DNA of 64,000 nucleotides from Thiocapsa sp. UBA6158 (GTDB taxonomy: Bacteria > Pseudomonadota > Gammaproteobacteria > Chromatiales > Chromatiaceae): contig NZ_DIUM01000008.1 of NCBI RefSeq assembly GCF_002423035.1, positions 1 to 64,000 of the forward strand, written 5' to 3'. Positions 25,719-34,332 of this stretch are shown one piece after another (the first letter of the stretch is position 1; each line of letters starts with the position of its first letter). Position numbers and translations under genes: made by a program. Below the pieces are notes generated by a model. The model saw only the letters and a program-made list of their open reading frames with translations. It did not search any database and had not been told where the DNA came from.

Positions 25719-27374
25719 ATGCGTATATTGATGATCCAGCCGAACTATCACTGTGGTGGTGCGGAAATCGCGGGAAACTGGCCACCCGGCTGGGTCGCCT
25801 ATATCGGCGGTGCGCTCAAGCACGCGGGCATGACGAACATCCGGTTCATCGATGCGATGACCTACGATATTCCGGACGACAAGCTGCGCGAGATCATCCG
25901 CGTCAACCGGCCCGACGTCGTTCTGGCGACCGCCATCACCCCGCAGATCTACAAGGCGCAGACTACGCTCCAGATCGCCAAAGAGGTGCTCCCGGACTGC
26001 GTCACCGTGCTCGGCGGCATCCATCCGACCTTCATGTATACGCAGGTCTTCAGCGAGGCGCCCTGGATCGACTACATCGTGCGTGGCGAGGGCGAGGAGA
26101 TCGCGGTCGCGCTCCTGCAATCCATCGAGGCGGGCACCCATCGGCAAGATCGCAAGCGCATCTGGGGTATCGCCTACATCGACGACGACGGCCAGGTCGT
26201 CGCAACCCCTGCGCGTCCCGTCATCGAGGATCTGGACACCCTGACGCCGGATTGGTCCCTGCTCGACTGGGACAAGTACATCTATACCCCGCTCAACTGT
26301 CGGGTCGCCGTGCCGAACTTCGCGCGTGGCTGTCCCTTCACCTGCCGTTTTTGCTCGCAGTGGAAGTTCTGGCGTAAATATCGTCATCGCGATCCCAAGA
26401 AATTCGTCGACGAAATCGAGACCCTGGTTCGCGACTACAACGTCGGCTTCATGATCCTCGCCGACGAGGAACCGACGATTTTCCAGAAGAAGTTCGTTGC
26501 ACTCTGCGAAGAGTTGATCAAGCGCGATCTCCCGCTGCACTGGGGTATCAACACCCGCGTGACCGACATCATGCGCGACCGCGACCTGCTGCCCTTGTAC
26601 CGCAAAGCCGGTCTGGTTCATGTCTCGCTCGGCACCGAGGCGGTCTCGCAGTTGAACCTCGATACCTTCCGCAAGCAGACCACGGTCGAGCAGAACAAGT
26701 TGGCGGTCAAGCTCCTGCAGCAGGCCGGAATCGTCGCCGAGGTCCAGTTCATCATGGGTCTCGAGAACGAGACGCCCGAGACCATCGAGGAGACCTACAA
26801 GCTCGCCCAGGACTGGAAGCCCGATATGGCGAACTGGAACATGTACACGCCGTGGCCCTTCGCGGAGCTGTTCGAGGAGTTGGGCGACAGGGTGGAGGTT
26901 CGCGACTACTCCAAGTACAATTTCGTCACGCCGATCATGAAGCCCGAGGCGATGACGCGCGAGCAGGTGCTCAAGGGCGTCCTGAAGAATTATGCGCGCT
27001 TCTACATGCGCAAGAGCTTCTTGGAGTATCCTTGGATCAAGGACAAGTTTCGTAGACGTTACATGCTCGGCTGCCTCAAGGCCTTTGCCAAGACCACGGC
27101 CTCGAAGAAATTCTACGACCTCGAGCGGCTCAAGATGAAGGGGATGTCGGCCGAGGTGGATCTGGGCTTCGATGCGTCCAAGGTTCTGACCGCCGATGAG
27201 ATCGCTCAGTTGAAGCGAGATCGTCCCGAGCTGTCCGCGGACATGAACTTCAAAGGGACGCCGGTCAAGATCGTGGCATGCGGTGCCCCGGATGATCTGC
27301 AGGTTTCGGAATCGGATCTGCCGATCAAATCCGCCGTCTCCAAGCCCAAGATGACAGCAGTCCAACCTGACTAA
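25719..27374 (+). CDS. bchE: Anaerobic Mg-protoporphyrin IX monomethyl ester cyclase
   Basis: BchE forms the isocyclic ring E of bacteriochlorophyll without oxygen, using cobalamin and radical SAM chemistry. The N-terminal B12-binding domain contains MRILMIQPNYHCGGAEIAGNWPPGW. The radical SAM cluster motif is CPFTCRFCSQW (CxxxCxxC, near residue 206). Length is 551 residues. It is the only cyclase in the window, consistent with anaerobic pigment synthesis. hemN follows 13 bp downstream, so the two oxygen-independent tetrapyrrole enzymes are probably co-transcribed. Confidence 0.96.
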   Translation: MRILMIQPNYHCGGAEIAGNWPPGWVAYIGGALKHAGMTNIRFIDAMTYDIPDDKLREIIRVNRPDVVLATAITPQIYKAQTTLQIAKEVLPDCVTVLGGIHPTFMYTQVFSEAPWIDYIVRGEGEEIAVALLQSIEAGTHRQDRKRIWGIAYIDDDGQVVATPARPVIEDLDTLTPDWSLLDWDKYIYTPLNCRVAVPNFARGCPFTCRFCSQWKFWRKYRHRDPKKFVDEIETLVRDYNVGFMILADEEPTIFQKKFVALCEELIKRDLPLHWGINTRVTDIMRDRDLLPLYRKAGLVHVSLGTEAVSQLNLDTFRKQTTVEQNKLAVKLLQQAGIVAEVQFIMGLENETPETIEETYKLAQDWKPDMANWNMYTPWPFAELFEELGDRVEVRDYSKYNFVTPIMKPEAMTREQVLKGVLKNYARFYMRKSFLEYPWIKDKFRRRYMLGCLKAFAKTTASKKFYDLERLKMKGMSAEVDLGFDASKVLTADEIAQLKRDRPELSADMNFKGTPVKIVACGAPDDLQVSESDLPIKSAVSKPKMTAVQPD

Positions 27375-27387
27375 CCGGGTTCAAGAC

Positions 27388-28749
27388 ATGGCGCCTCCAC
27401 TCCCTTCAAGCCTACCGGTCGAGCTTCTCGAGCGGTTCGGACATTTGCCTCCGGGGTGCGTCTTGGCAACCTCGCAAATGGGCGGTGACGCGGCCTTCTC
27501 GGACTCGAACTACAAAGAAGCGCTCATGGGGCTGCGCGACAGCCCCGACGAGCAGGTTTCGGTCTACGTGCACGTGCCCTTCTGTCACGTGCGCTGTCTC
27601 TACTGTGCGTGCAACACGACGATCACCCACAGCGAAGAGAAGGTCGACCAGTACCTCGATACCCTCGACCGGGAGATGGGGCTCGTCACCGACATCATCG
27701 GCCGCGGCCGGGTCACCGATCAGCTCCACGTCGGAGGCGGCACGCCGAATCATCTCAACGAGCCTCAACTGGCTCGACTGATCGAGATCGTCGAGCGCCA
27801 CTTTCGAATTGCCGGGCAAGCCTGTACCTCGATCGAATGCAACCCGCGCCGGACCTCGGCAGGGCAGCTCGATCTTCTCTACGGGCTCGGGTTCAAGCGC
27901 ATCAGTTTCGGCGTGCAGGACCTCAACTCGGACGTGCAGCGCGCGATCGGCCGCGTCCAGTCACTCGACATGGTGCGCGACGTCTTTCTGACGGCGCGCG
28001 ACACCGGATTCGAGAGCATCAATCTCGATCTGATTTACGGCTTGCCCTTCCAGACGCCGGAGGGGTTCCAGGCGACACTCGACCAAATCGTCGCGCTCGG
28101 GCCCGACCGGATCGCTTGTTTCAGCTACGCCCATGACCCCGTGAGCAGGCCCCATCAGCACGCCATCAGTGCGGATCATCTGCCCTCGGTGGCCGAGAAG
28201 CTGGCCTTGTTCCATCAGGCCGTTCAGTCCTTCACGGCAGCCGGTTATCGCTGGGTCGGCCTGGACGTCTTCGCGCGCGAGGCCGACGAGCTGACGAGTG
28301 CTCAGGACGAGCGTCGACTCTATCGCAACGCGATCGGCTACACCCCGATGCCGGCCAAGCAGGTGCTCGCCTTCGGGCCGAGCGGGATCGGCGAGGTCGG
28401 CGGCGCGCTGGTTCAGAACGCGCCGGACCTCAAGACCTGGCAGCATTGCGTGTCTTCCGGGCTGCTTCCCGTGTCCTGGGGACGTCGGCTGAGCGATCAG
28501 GATCGGCGCCGTCGGGAGGCCATCCTGTATCTCATGTGCAACCTCGAGCTCCCCGCGTCATCCGCGCACGGCTTGGAGCGCGAATACGAGAGCCTCTGTC
28601 GCGACGGCGGACGCGGCTTGCTCGAGGTGACGGACGACGGGATTCGGGTCACCGAGGAAGGCCGTTATCTGCTGCACGGACTCTGCGTCGAGCAGGACGC
28701 GTCCGTCGACTGGGGAAGCACCCAGTGGCGCGCGACGGCCGGGCTATGA
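27388..28749 (+). CDS. hemN: Oxygen-independent coproporphyrinogen III oxidase
   Basis: HemN converts coproporphyrinogen III to protoporphyrinogen IX by two radical-SAM decarboxylations. The motif HVPFCHVRCLYCACNT has the CxxxCxxCxC pattern of true HemN, not of the HemW-like paralogues. LHVGGGTPNHL and the substrate-side segments FGVQDLNSDVQRAIGRVQS and INLDLIYGLPFQT agree. Length is 453 residues. It sits between bchE and bchJ; its stop codon overlaps the bchJ start (ATGA). This placement suggests a copy devoted to photosynthetic growth, though a second hemN elsewhere cannot be judged. Confidence 0.95.
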   Translation: MAPPLPSSLPVELLERFGHLPPGCVLATSQMGGDAAFSDSNYKEALMGLRDSPDEQVSVYVHVPFCHVRCLYCACNTTITHSEEKVDQYLDTLDREMGLVTDIIGRGRVTDQLHVGGGTPNHLNEPQLARLIEIVERHFRIAGQACTSIECNPRRTSAGQLDLLYGLGFKRISFGVQDLNSDVQRAIGRVQSLDMVRDVFLTARDTGFESINLDLIYGLPFQTPEGFQATLDQIVALGPDRIACFSYAHDPVSRPHQHAISADHLPSVAEKLALFHQAVQSFTAAGYRWVGLDVFAREADELTSAQDERRLYRNAIGYTPMPAKQVLAFGPSGIGEVGGALVQNAPDLKTWQHCVSSGLLPVSWGRRLSDQDRRRREAILYLMCNLELPASSAHGLEREYESLCRDGGRGLLEVTDDGIRVTEEGRYLLHGLCVEQDASVDWGSTQWRATAGL

Positions 28750-29351
28750 ACGCGCCGAGCGATTTCGGTGCAACCGCACGGGTCGGACCCAATGCCGTGA
28801 TCCGCGTCGCCGAGGCATTGGAGTCGGCTCGCGGCCACGATGCCGTTACCCGAGTGTTTCGAGCCGCCGATCTCGAGCGCTATCTGAAGGCGCTCCCGAG
28901 CGAGATGGTCGACGAGCGCGAGGTGACCCGGCTCCAAGCCGCGCTGCGCGATGAATTGGGCCTCGAGGTTGCCCGACCGGTGTCGCACGATGCGGGATTG
29001 CGTACGGGCGATTATCTCCTCGCCAATCGCATCCCGCGTCCGGTCCAGCGCCTCCTCACGATCCTGCCGGCACGTTTGGCGAGCCGCGTTCTGATCTCGG
29101 CCGTTCGCCGCAACGCTTGGACTTTTGTCGGCAGCGGCGTCTTCGACGGCACGCCCGGTCGTCCGACCAGGCTATCGGTGACGGATGGTCCGATTTGCCG
29201 GGGCGCTATGGCCAACGAGCCTCTTTGTGATTTCTATGCCGGGAGCTTCGAGCGCCTGTTCTCCCGCCTTGTGCATCCGAACGCGCGTGTCACCGAGATT
29301 GCCTGCCAGGCCAACGGTGCTGAATCCTGCGTCTTCGAGGTCCGCTGGTAG
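28746..29351 (+). CDS. bchJ: BchJ, V4R-domain protein of bacteriochlorophyll synthesis
   Basis: BchJ was first named a 4-vinyl reductase and is now thought to help deliver substrate in the early Mg branch rather than to be the main divinyl reductase. This 201-residue homologue ends in a V4R domain: GPICRGAMANEPLCDFYAGS, then EIACQANGAESCVFEV, with the conserved cysteines. The N-terminal half carries the BchJ-type segment RTGDYLLANRIPRPVQRLL. The start codon overlaps the hemN stop. Confidence 0.9.
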   Translation: MNAPSDFGATARVGPNAVIRVAEALESARGHDAVTRVFRAADLERYLKALPSEMVDEREVTRLQAALRDELGLEVARPVSHDAGLRTGDYLLANRIPRPVQRLLTILPARLASRVLISAVRRNAWTFVGSGVFDGTPGRPTRLSVTDGPICRGAMANEPLCDFYAGSFERLFSRLVHPNARVTEIACQANGAESCVFEVRW

Positions 29352-29421
29352 TCTCGATTGCGTCGGCTGCTGACTCCGCCTCTCTCGATTCGGTCGCAAT
29401 CGATCCAGTTCGTCACACCCC

Positions 29422-30780
29422 TTGTCTGATTCATTCGGTATTCACGGCGGCATCCTTCTGGATCGTGCCCGACGAGATCGTGTCGGGCGCGACGCGCCTG
29501 TTGGCGAGACTGTTGCCGCGCTGACGCATCAGGGGCTTCGGCCGGGACAGGTCGTCCTCTGTCCGGATACCCCCGCGATCGAGTCGGTGACGATGACCTT
29601 GGCGCTCATGCGGGTCGGGGCGGCATTGCTGCCGTATCGCACCGGTCTAACCCCGAACGAGCTCCTGGAGCTGGCGACGTCGACCGGGGCGGAGTGGCGT
29701 TGGTGTCCCGAGTCCAGGACCCTGGTCCCGATCAAGCATGCGGTCGGGCCCGTATCTGCGCGCCCCTGGTCCTCGGATTCGGAGCTCGCCCTGCTCGTGA
29801 AGACCAGCGGCAGCAGCGGCGGATCCAAGGTCGTGATGTTGACCCGCGAGAATCTCCTCGTCTCGGCTGCGGCTGTGAATCGGCGCCTCGGTTTCGGGTC
29901 CGATGATGTCTGGCTCGGTTGTTTGCGTCTGAGCCATATCGGCGGTCTGGCGATCATTCATCGCTGGGCGCTCGCCCGCGGGGGGCTGATCCTGCATGAG
30001 GGATTCGATGCGCAGGCCGTTGCCGAGGATCTGCAGCGTTGTCCAGTGACGCATATTTCTCTGGTGCCGCCGATGTTGGGTCGCCTGCTCGAGACGGGCG
30101 TCGCGCCGCCGCCGTCGCTGCGTGTCGTTCTGGTGGGTGGGCAAGCCCTGAGTCCGGTGCTGGCCGAGCGCGCACTTGATGCCGGATGGCCGCTCTTCCT
30201 CACCTACGGCATGACCGAGACCACGTCTCAGATCGCGACCTCGGCGCATGCGCTGGAGCGCGTCCCCTCCGACGGCCGCGTGGGTCCCTTGCTTCCGGGT
30301 GTGGAGATCGATCGGCGCGACGGACTCGAAGGCCCGAACCGACTGCGGGTCCGCGGACCCATGGTGATGGCCGGCTACGCCAACCCCGCACGCCTTCCCG
30401 GTCAGGGGCTCGAGGCGGGTTGGTTCGAGACCTCGGACCTGGGCGGCATCGACGCGGCCGGCGAGCTCTGCGTTGTCGGCCGCGCCGACGACGTCCTGGT
30501 CATCGGCGGCAACAACATCTCGCTGACCCGTGTGGATGGGCTGCTCCGCGCGGCCCCCGGCGTCGCGGATCTGGCTGTCGTCGCACTCGATGACGCGGTC
30601 TGGGGGCATCGCTTGGTGGTGGTCTACAGCGGCGATCTCGACGAGCCGGCGTTCGAACGCTGGTGCTGCGGTGCCCTCTCGGGTGCCGAGCGGCCTCGCA
30701 CATTCAAGCGGGTTCCGGCGCTCCCGCTTCTGGATTCGGGCAAGTACGATCGGATCTCGATCCGGGCCCTGGCGGTTTAA
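29422..30780 (+). CDS. AMP-forming acyl-CoA ligase, MenE-like (o-succinylbenzoate--CoA ligase)
   Basis: A 452-residue member of the ANL superfamily. The phosphate-binding motif is VKTSGSSGGSKVV, the A5 motif is YGMTETTSQ, the hinge is GRADDVLVIGGNNI and the catalytic C-terminal lysine is in LLDSGKYDRIS. The compact length and LRLSHIGGLAIIHR fit MenE, which makes o-succinylbenzoyl-CoA in menaquinone synthesis. It starts at TTG 29422, 70 bp after bchJ on the same strand. Related purple sulfur bacteria use menaquinone at the QA site, so the location makes sense. No other men gene is in the window, so another small aryl substrate cannot be excluded. Confidence 0.72.
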   Translation: MSDSFGIHGGILLDRARRDRVGRDAPVGETVAALTHQGLRPGQVVLCPDTPAIESVTMTLALMRVGAALLPYRTGLTPNELLELATSTGAEWRWCPESRTLVPIKHAVGPVSARPWSSDSELALLVKTSGSSGGSKVVMLTRENLLVSAAAVNRRLGFGSDDVWLGCLRLSHIGGLAIIHRWALARGGLILHEGFDAQAVAEDLQRCPVTHISLVPPMLGRLLETGVAPPPSLRVVLVGGQALSPVLAERALDAGWPLFLTYGMTETTSQIATSAHALERVPSDGRVGPLLPGVEIDRRDGLEGPNRLRVRGPMVMAGYANPARLPGQGLEAGWFETSDLGGIDAAGELCVVGRADDVLVIGGNNISLTRVDGLLRAAPGVADLAVVALDDAVWGHRLVVVYSGDLDEPAFERWCCGALSGAERPRTFKRVPALPLLDSGKYDRISIRALAV

Positions 30781-30816
30781 TCCGCAAGCCGTCTGTCGAC
30801 GCGTCCCGGCGGTGTT

Positions 30817-31689
30817 TCAACTCCCGATCCGCGGCATTCGAAACGGCAGCATCAACTGGACAATGCGCGAGGCAAAGCGATCGAGCGAGAGGCTCTCGTG
30901 CACGCAGGTCGCGGTCTCGCCGGCCAGGCGTGTCTCCACGAGCGAGCGCGCGTAGAAGGGCGTGTCTTCCAGCGTCGCCACGACACGCGCGTCATGTCCC
31001 GGCTCGCACTGGGTCCCGCGCTTGATGCGCCAGATCCCGGTCGTGGGCAGGCGCACCCGCGGCGGTGGCGTGAATTCATCCACCTCGCCCGAGGCATTGA
31101 AGCGCAGCGCTAAGCCGGCGCCGGTCCCGTGACGCGCGGTCACGTCGTAGAGCATGGTGGTGCCCGACGGCGTATTGGCGCGCGACCAGTCCCAACACTG
31201 GAAGGCGTCTTCGAGCGGCTCCTCTCCGCGATTGGAGTCGAGATAGGCGTGTCCGCTCCAGCGCAACGCCGGTTTTTCCAGATCGACCTCGACGCGCGAG
31301 ATGGGCGCGATCGGCCACCAGACATGACGTCCCGCCGGATCGAGCGTGAACTCGCGCGTGTTGACGGCGGCCGGGATCACCCGAATCCGTCCGCGCACCC
31401 GCGAGGGGATGGGTGCGGTGATCTCGTTGACCTCGATGGTCAGCGCCGTACCGTCCCAGGTCAGGTGGCTCGGGCCGATGTCGAGTCGCCCCGGCGACTG
31501 GCGCAGTGCCTTGCGCCCGCGCTCTGTCATGGTCCAGCGTTTTCCGGCCTTCCCGTAGAGCGCAACATTGAGCGCGCAGTGATCGAGCGGGTCCGGATTG
31601 CCGCGCCGCCGCGCCCACGCGTAGTAGGGTGAGAAGACGCTGCCGAGCATGGCGATGATGGTCAGACCATGGTCGCCGTCGTCGCTCAA
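30817..31689 (-). CDS. crtC: Carotenoid 1,2-hydratase (hydroxyneurosporene synthase), start unresolved
   Basis: CrtC adds water across the terminal C1-C2 double bond of acyclic carotenoids such as lycopene. Family segments are MLGSVFSPYYAWARRRG, HCALNVALYG, RWTMTERGRKALRQS, VWWPIAPISRVEVDL and LRWSGHAYLDSNRGEEPLED. The start given is TTG 31689. Conserved-looking residues continue upstream (CFDLRITPGGYLWWYLDAL) into the end of crtD, in a frame with no ATG, GTG or TTG until ATG 31887, which would overlap crtD by over 150 bp. Either crtC starts within crtD, uses an unusual codon, or starts at the TTG. It follows crtD on the minus strand. Confidence 0.85.
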   Translation of the reverse strand: MSDDGDHGLTIIAMLGSVFSPYYAWARRRGNPDPLDHCALNVALYGKAGKRWTMTERGRKALRQSPGRLDIGPSHLTWDGTALTIEVNEITAPIPSRVRGRIRVIPAAVNTREFTLDPAGRHVWWPIAPISRVEVDLEKPALRWSGHAYLDSNRGEEPLEDAFQCWDWSRANTPSGTTMLYDVTARHGTGAGLALRFNASGEVDEFTPPPRVRLPTTGIWRIKRGTQCEPGHDARVVATLEDTPFYARSLVETRLAGETATCVHESLSLDRFASRIVQLMLPFRMPRIGS

Positions 31690-31730
31690 CGCATCCAGAT
31701 ACCACCAGAGATAGCCGCCCGGCGTGATCC

Positions 31731-33227
31731 TCAGGTCGAAGCAAGGTCCGCGAGCAGCGTCGCTGCCGCCAGGCGTCCCGACATCGCCGCCATCGGCACC
31801 CCGGCTCCCGGATGCGCGCTCCCCCCCGCCAGATAGAGCCCCGGCACCTTGCTGCGCGACGGCGGACGCGTGAATGAGGCCCTCCATCCGTGTGACGCTT
31901 GGCCGTAGAGTGCCCCGCCCGTCGCCGGGAAGAGCTGGTTGAAGCCGGCCGGCGTCGTCACGACGCTCGTCTCGGGTATCCGATGAACCTGGAGCCCACA
32001 GCGCTCCAGGAGTGAGAATGCCCGCTGCTCGCATTGCTCGATCTCCGCGGTGTCGAATGGGTGCCGATCGCCCTTTGCCGGGGCGTTGAGAAGGCAGAGT
32101 AGGCGCTCGGGCCCCTGCGGTGCGGCGTCGTCGTGGGCGCCGCGATCCTGAGCGCAGATGTAAACGGTGCCCTCGCGCGGGACCTGGCCGCGGCCGAAGA
32201 TGTCCTCGAACTCGGCCGGGTAGTCCCGACAGAAGAAGACGCTGTGGCGCAACAGCGGGAAGCCCTCGGTGCGTGCGACCAGGTTCCAGGTGATGGCGGA
32301 GAGCGAGCGCTCGGACGGTGCAGTCTTGGCCACGGCCTGTCCGACACCTGACCCCAAGTTCCCGGCGGCGAGCGCGGCGGCGTCGCCGTTGAAGACGACG
32401 GCGTCGGCTCGGAGCGACTCGCCCGAGCCGAGTCGAACCCCGCGCGCGCGTCCGCGCTCGACCAAGATCTCGGCCACGTCGGCCCCGTAAGTGATGCTTG
32501 CGCCGAGCGATTCGGCCAGCCGCGCCAGGGCGACGGCCGTTTGGTGCATGCCGCCCTCGACCGACCAGACGCCTTGGCGCTCCACATGGGCGATCAGCAT
32601 CAGGGTTGCGGGTGCGAGGAAGGGCGAGGAGCCGCAATAGGTCGAATAGCGCCCGAAGAGTTGGCGCAGACGCTGATCCTTGAAGTGCTCGCCGAGTGAC
32701 TGCCAGAGGCTGTCGAATGGCTTGATGCGACGCAGGCCCGGAAAGCCGCTGATCCCGCAGCGACTGACCAGACTGAGGGGGTTCGGACGCGAGGAGCGGA
32801 TGAAGGGGCCGTCGAGCGTCTCGAAGATGGTGCGCGCGTGCTCGCAAAAGCCGCGGTAGCGTTTCGCCTCGGCCGCGCCGGCGAAATCGCCGATCGCCTC
32901 GATGGTGCGCTCCTCGTCGGCATAGAGGTCGAAGCGCTCATGCTCGCTCCAAGCGTGGCGTGCTAAGATCTCGAACGGTTCGAGCGTCAGATAGTCCGTC
33001 AGGGATGCGCCCGCCTCGGCGAAGATCTCCTCGAAGATCCAGCGCATCGTGAAGACCGTCGGTCCTGCGTCGATGTGTCGATCGCCGACCACGACCTCCC
33101 GCATCTTTCCGCCGGGGGCCGCAGCCCGTTCGAGGACACGCACCTCAAGGCCGCGCGAGGCCAGTTGAACCGCGGTGACGAGTCCGCCGATGCCGGCGCC
33201 GACGACGATCACTTTCTTTGTGGGCAT
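31731..33227 (-). CDS. crtD: Carotenoid 3,4-desaturase (methoxyneurosporene dehydrogenase)
   Basis: CrtD introduces the C3-C4 double bond in hydroxylated or methoxylated carotenoids on the path to spirilloxanthin-type pigments. The 498-residue enzyme begins with the FAD-binding motif VIVVGAGIGGLVTAVQLASRG. It has the CrtD-typical segment AGPTVFTMRWIFEEIF, which separates it from CrtI, and ends with the C-terminal FAD motif GLYLAGGSAHPGAGVPMAAMSG. It is transcribed away from crtE; the 118 bp between the start codons carry two PpsR sites. A -35/-10 pair (TTGACA, 15 bp, TACAAT, reading on the minus strand at 33307-33281) lies within those sites. Confidence 0.94.
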   Translation of the reverse strand: MPTKKVIVVGAGIGGLVTAVQLASRGLEVRVLERAAAPGGKMREVVVGDRHIDAGPTVFTMRWIFEEIFAEAGASLTDYLTLEPFEILARHAWSEHERFDLYADEERTIEAIGDFAGAAEAKRYRGFCEHARTIFETLDGPFIRSSRPNPLSLVSRCGISGFPGLRRIKPFDSLWQSLGEHFKDQRLRQLFGRYSTYCGSSPFLAPATLMLIAHVERQGVWSVEGGMHQTAVALARLAESLGASITYGADVAEILVERGRARGVRLGSGESLRADAVVFNGDAAALAAGNLGSGVGQAVAKTAPSERSLSAITWNLVARTEGFPLLRHSVFFCRDYPAEFEDIFGRGQVPREGTVYICAQDRGAHDDAAPQGPERLLCLLNAPAKGDRHPFDTAEIEQCEQRAFSLLERCGLQVHRIPETSVVTTPAGFNQLFPATGGALYGQASHGWRASFTRPPSRSKVPGLYLAGGSAHPGAGVPMAAMSGRLAAATLLADLAST

Positions 33228-33275
33228 CCGATGATGGCCTCTCTTTCGATTTGTATTTGACGCCGTTGGCGTCCG

Positions 33276-33293
33276 TGTCTATTGTACATGACA
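33276..33293. promoter_or_regulatory. PpsR/CrtJ binding site 1, crtD-crtE divergent promoter
   Basis: A perfect TGT-N12-ACA palindrome. It overlaps the predicted -10 element of crtD (ATTGTA on the plus strand, 33281-33286). It is separated from site 2 by exactly 8 bp, the spacing described for cooperative PpsR/CrtJ binding in Rhodobacter. Confidence 0.8.
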
Positions 33294-33301
33294 CTTGTCA
33301 G

Positions 33302-33319
33302 TGTCAACTAATATTTACA
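33302..33319. promoter_or_regulatory. PpsR/CrtJ binding site 2, crtD-crtE divergent promoter
   Basis: A second perfect TGT-N12-ACA palindrome. It covers the predicted crtD -35 box (TGTCAA on the plus strand, 33302-33307) and lies 26 bp before the chosen crtE start codon. Binding here could repress both divergent carotenoid operons at once. Confidence 0.8.
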
Positions 33320-33345
33320 GATCGGCGGCGACCGGGGGAGCGGCG

Positions 33346-34212
33346 ATGGACCCAACCATGCGAATCGAGCAGGCATTGGCAGCGGCCTTGGAGTCGGTCA
33401 CGACGGCGGCCTGTCCGCCACGGCTTGCAGAGGCGGTTCGCCATGCTGTCTTTCCGGGCGGTGCGCGCGTGCGACCGAGGCTCTGTTTGGCGGTCGCTGC
33501 GGCCTGTGGAAGCCGGGATGTCGAGGCGGCGGATGCCGCGGGCGTCTCCATCGAGCTGCTGCACTGCGCATCCCTGGTCCATGACGACCTTCCCTGTTTC
33601 GACGATTCCCCGTTGCGCCGGGGTTTGCCCTCGGTCCATCGGGCCTACGGCGAGCCGTTGGCCGTACTGGCCGGCGATGCCTTGATCGTCCTCGCCTTCG
33701 AGCATCTTGCCCGCGTCTTGGGCAACAGCCCCGAGCGTTTGGCGCCGCTGCTGATGACCGTCAGCCGAGCTGTCGGGATGCCGTCCGGCATCGTCGCCGG
33801 TCAGGCCTGGGAGTGCGAACCCAAGGTCTCGGTTGCAGATTATCACCGTGCGAAGACGGGCGCGCTCTTTGCCGCCGCCACCGCCGCCGGCGCTCAAGTG
33901 GCCGGCGCCGATGCCGACGCTTGGCGTGTGGTCGGCGACAAGATCGGCGAAGCCTACCAGGTCGCGGACGATCTGCGCGACGTCGCCGCCAGTGCGCAAG
34001 AGGTCGGCAAGCCGGTCGGTCGCGATGCCGTGCTGAACCGCCCGAGCGCCGCAGGGGAGCTCGGCGTGGACGGCGCGGTCGCGCTGCTTCGCGGTCTGGT
34101 GAAGGGTGCCATCGATGCGATCCCGCCTTGTCCGGGGTCCGCGCAGCTCGCCGAGGTCCTGATGTCCGAGGCGCGCCACATCATGCCCAAGGGTCTCGCC
34201 GATCGCGCTTGA
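33346..34212 (+). CDS. crtE: Geranylgeranyl diphosphate synthase
   Basis: CrtE condenses isoprenyl diphosphates to GGPP, the precursor of carotenoids and of the bacteriochlorophyll tail. The 288-residue protein has the first Asp-rich motif in LVHDDLPCFDDSPLRRG and the second in YQVADDLRDVAAS, plus the GGARVRPRLC segment. The start is ATG 33346 with GGGGGAG seven bases upstream; an ATG at 33295 would run through PpsR site 2 and is rejected. It heads the long plus-strand run crtEF-bchCXYZ-puf. Confidence 0.93.
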   Translation: MDPTMRIEQALAAALESVTTAACPPRLAEAVRHAVFPGGARVRPRLCLAVAAACGSRDVEAADAAGVSIELLHCASLVHDDLPCFDDSPLRRGLPSVHRAYGEPLAVLAGDALIVLAFEHLARVLGNSPERLAPLLMTVSRAVGMPSGIVAGQAWECEPKVSVADYHRAKTGALFAAATAAGAQVAGADADAWRVVGDKIGEAYQVADDLRDVAASAQEVGKPVGRDAVLNRPSAAGELGVDGAVALLRGLVKGAIDAIPPCPGSAQLAEVLMSEARHIMPKGLADRA

Positions 34213-34332
34213 GTCGCGCCGTGTCCAGCGGTCGTGAAATCTGCCGGGGCCGATCCCATCCGAAAACATCGCATACCGCACCGGGCGCGGTTTAGCCTTT
34301 GGCCTTCTCATTCATACATCGAGGTTGTTGAC

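Noticed and set aside
31887..32847. Long upstream extension of the crtC frame to 32847
   Set aside because: Runs antiphase through crtD, is Arg/Ala-rich and has no CrtC similarity upstream of about residue 45 from ATG 31887.
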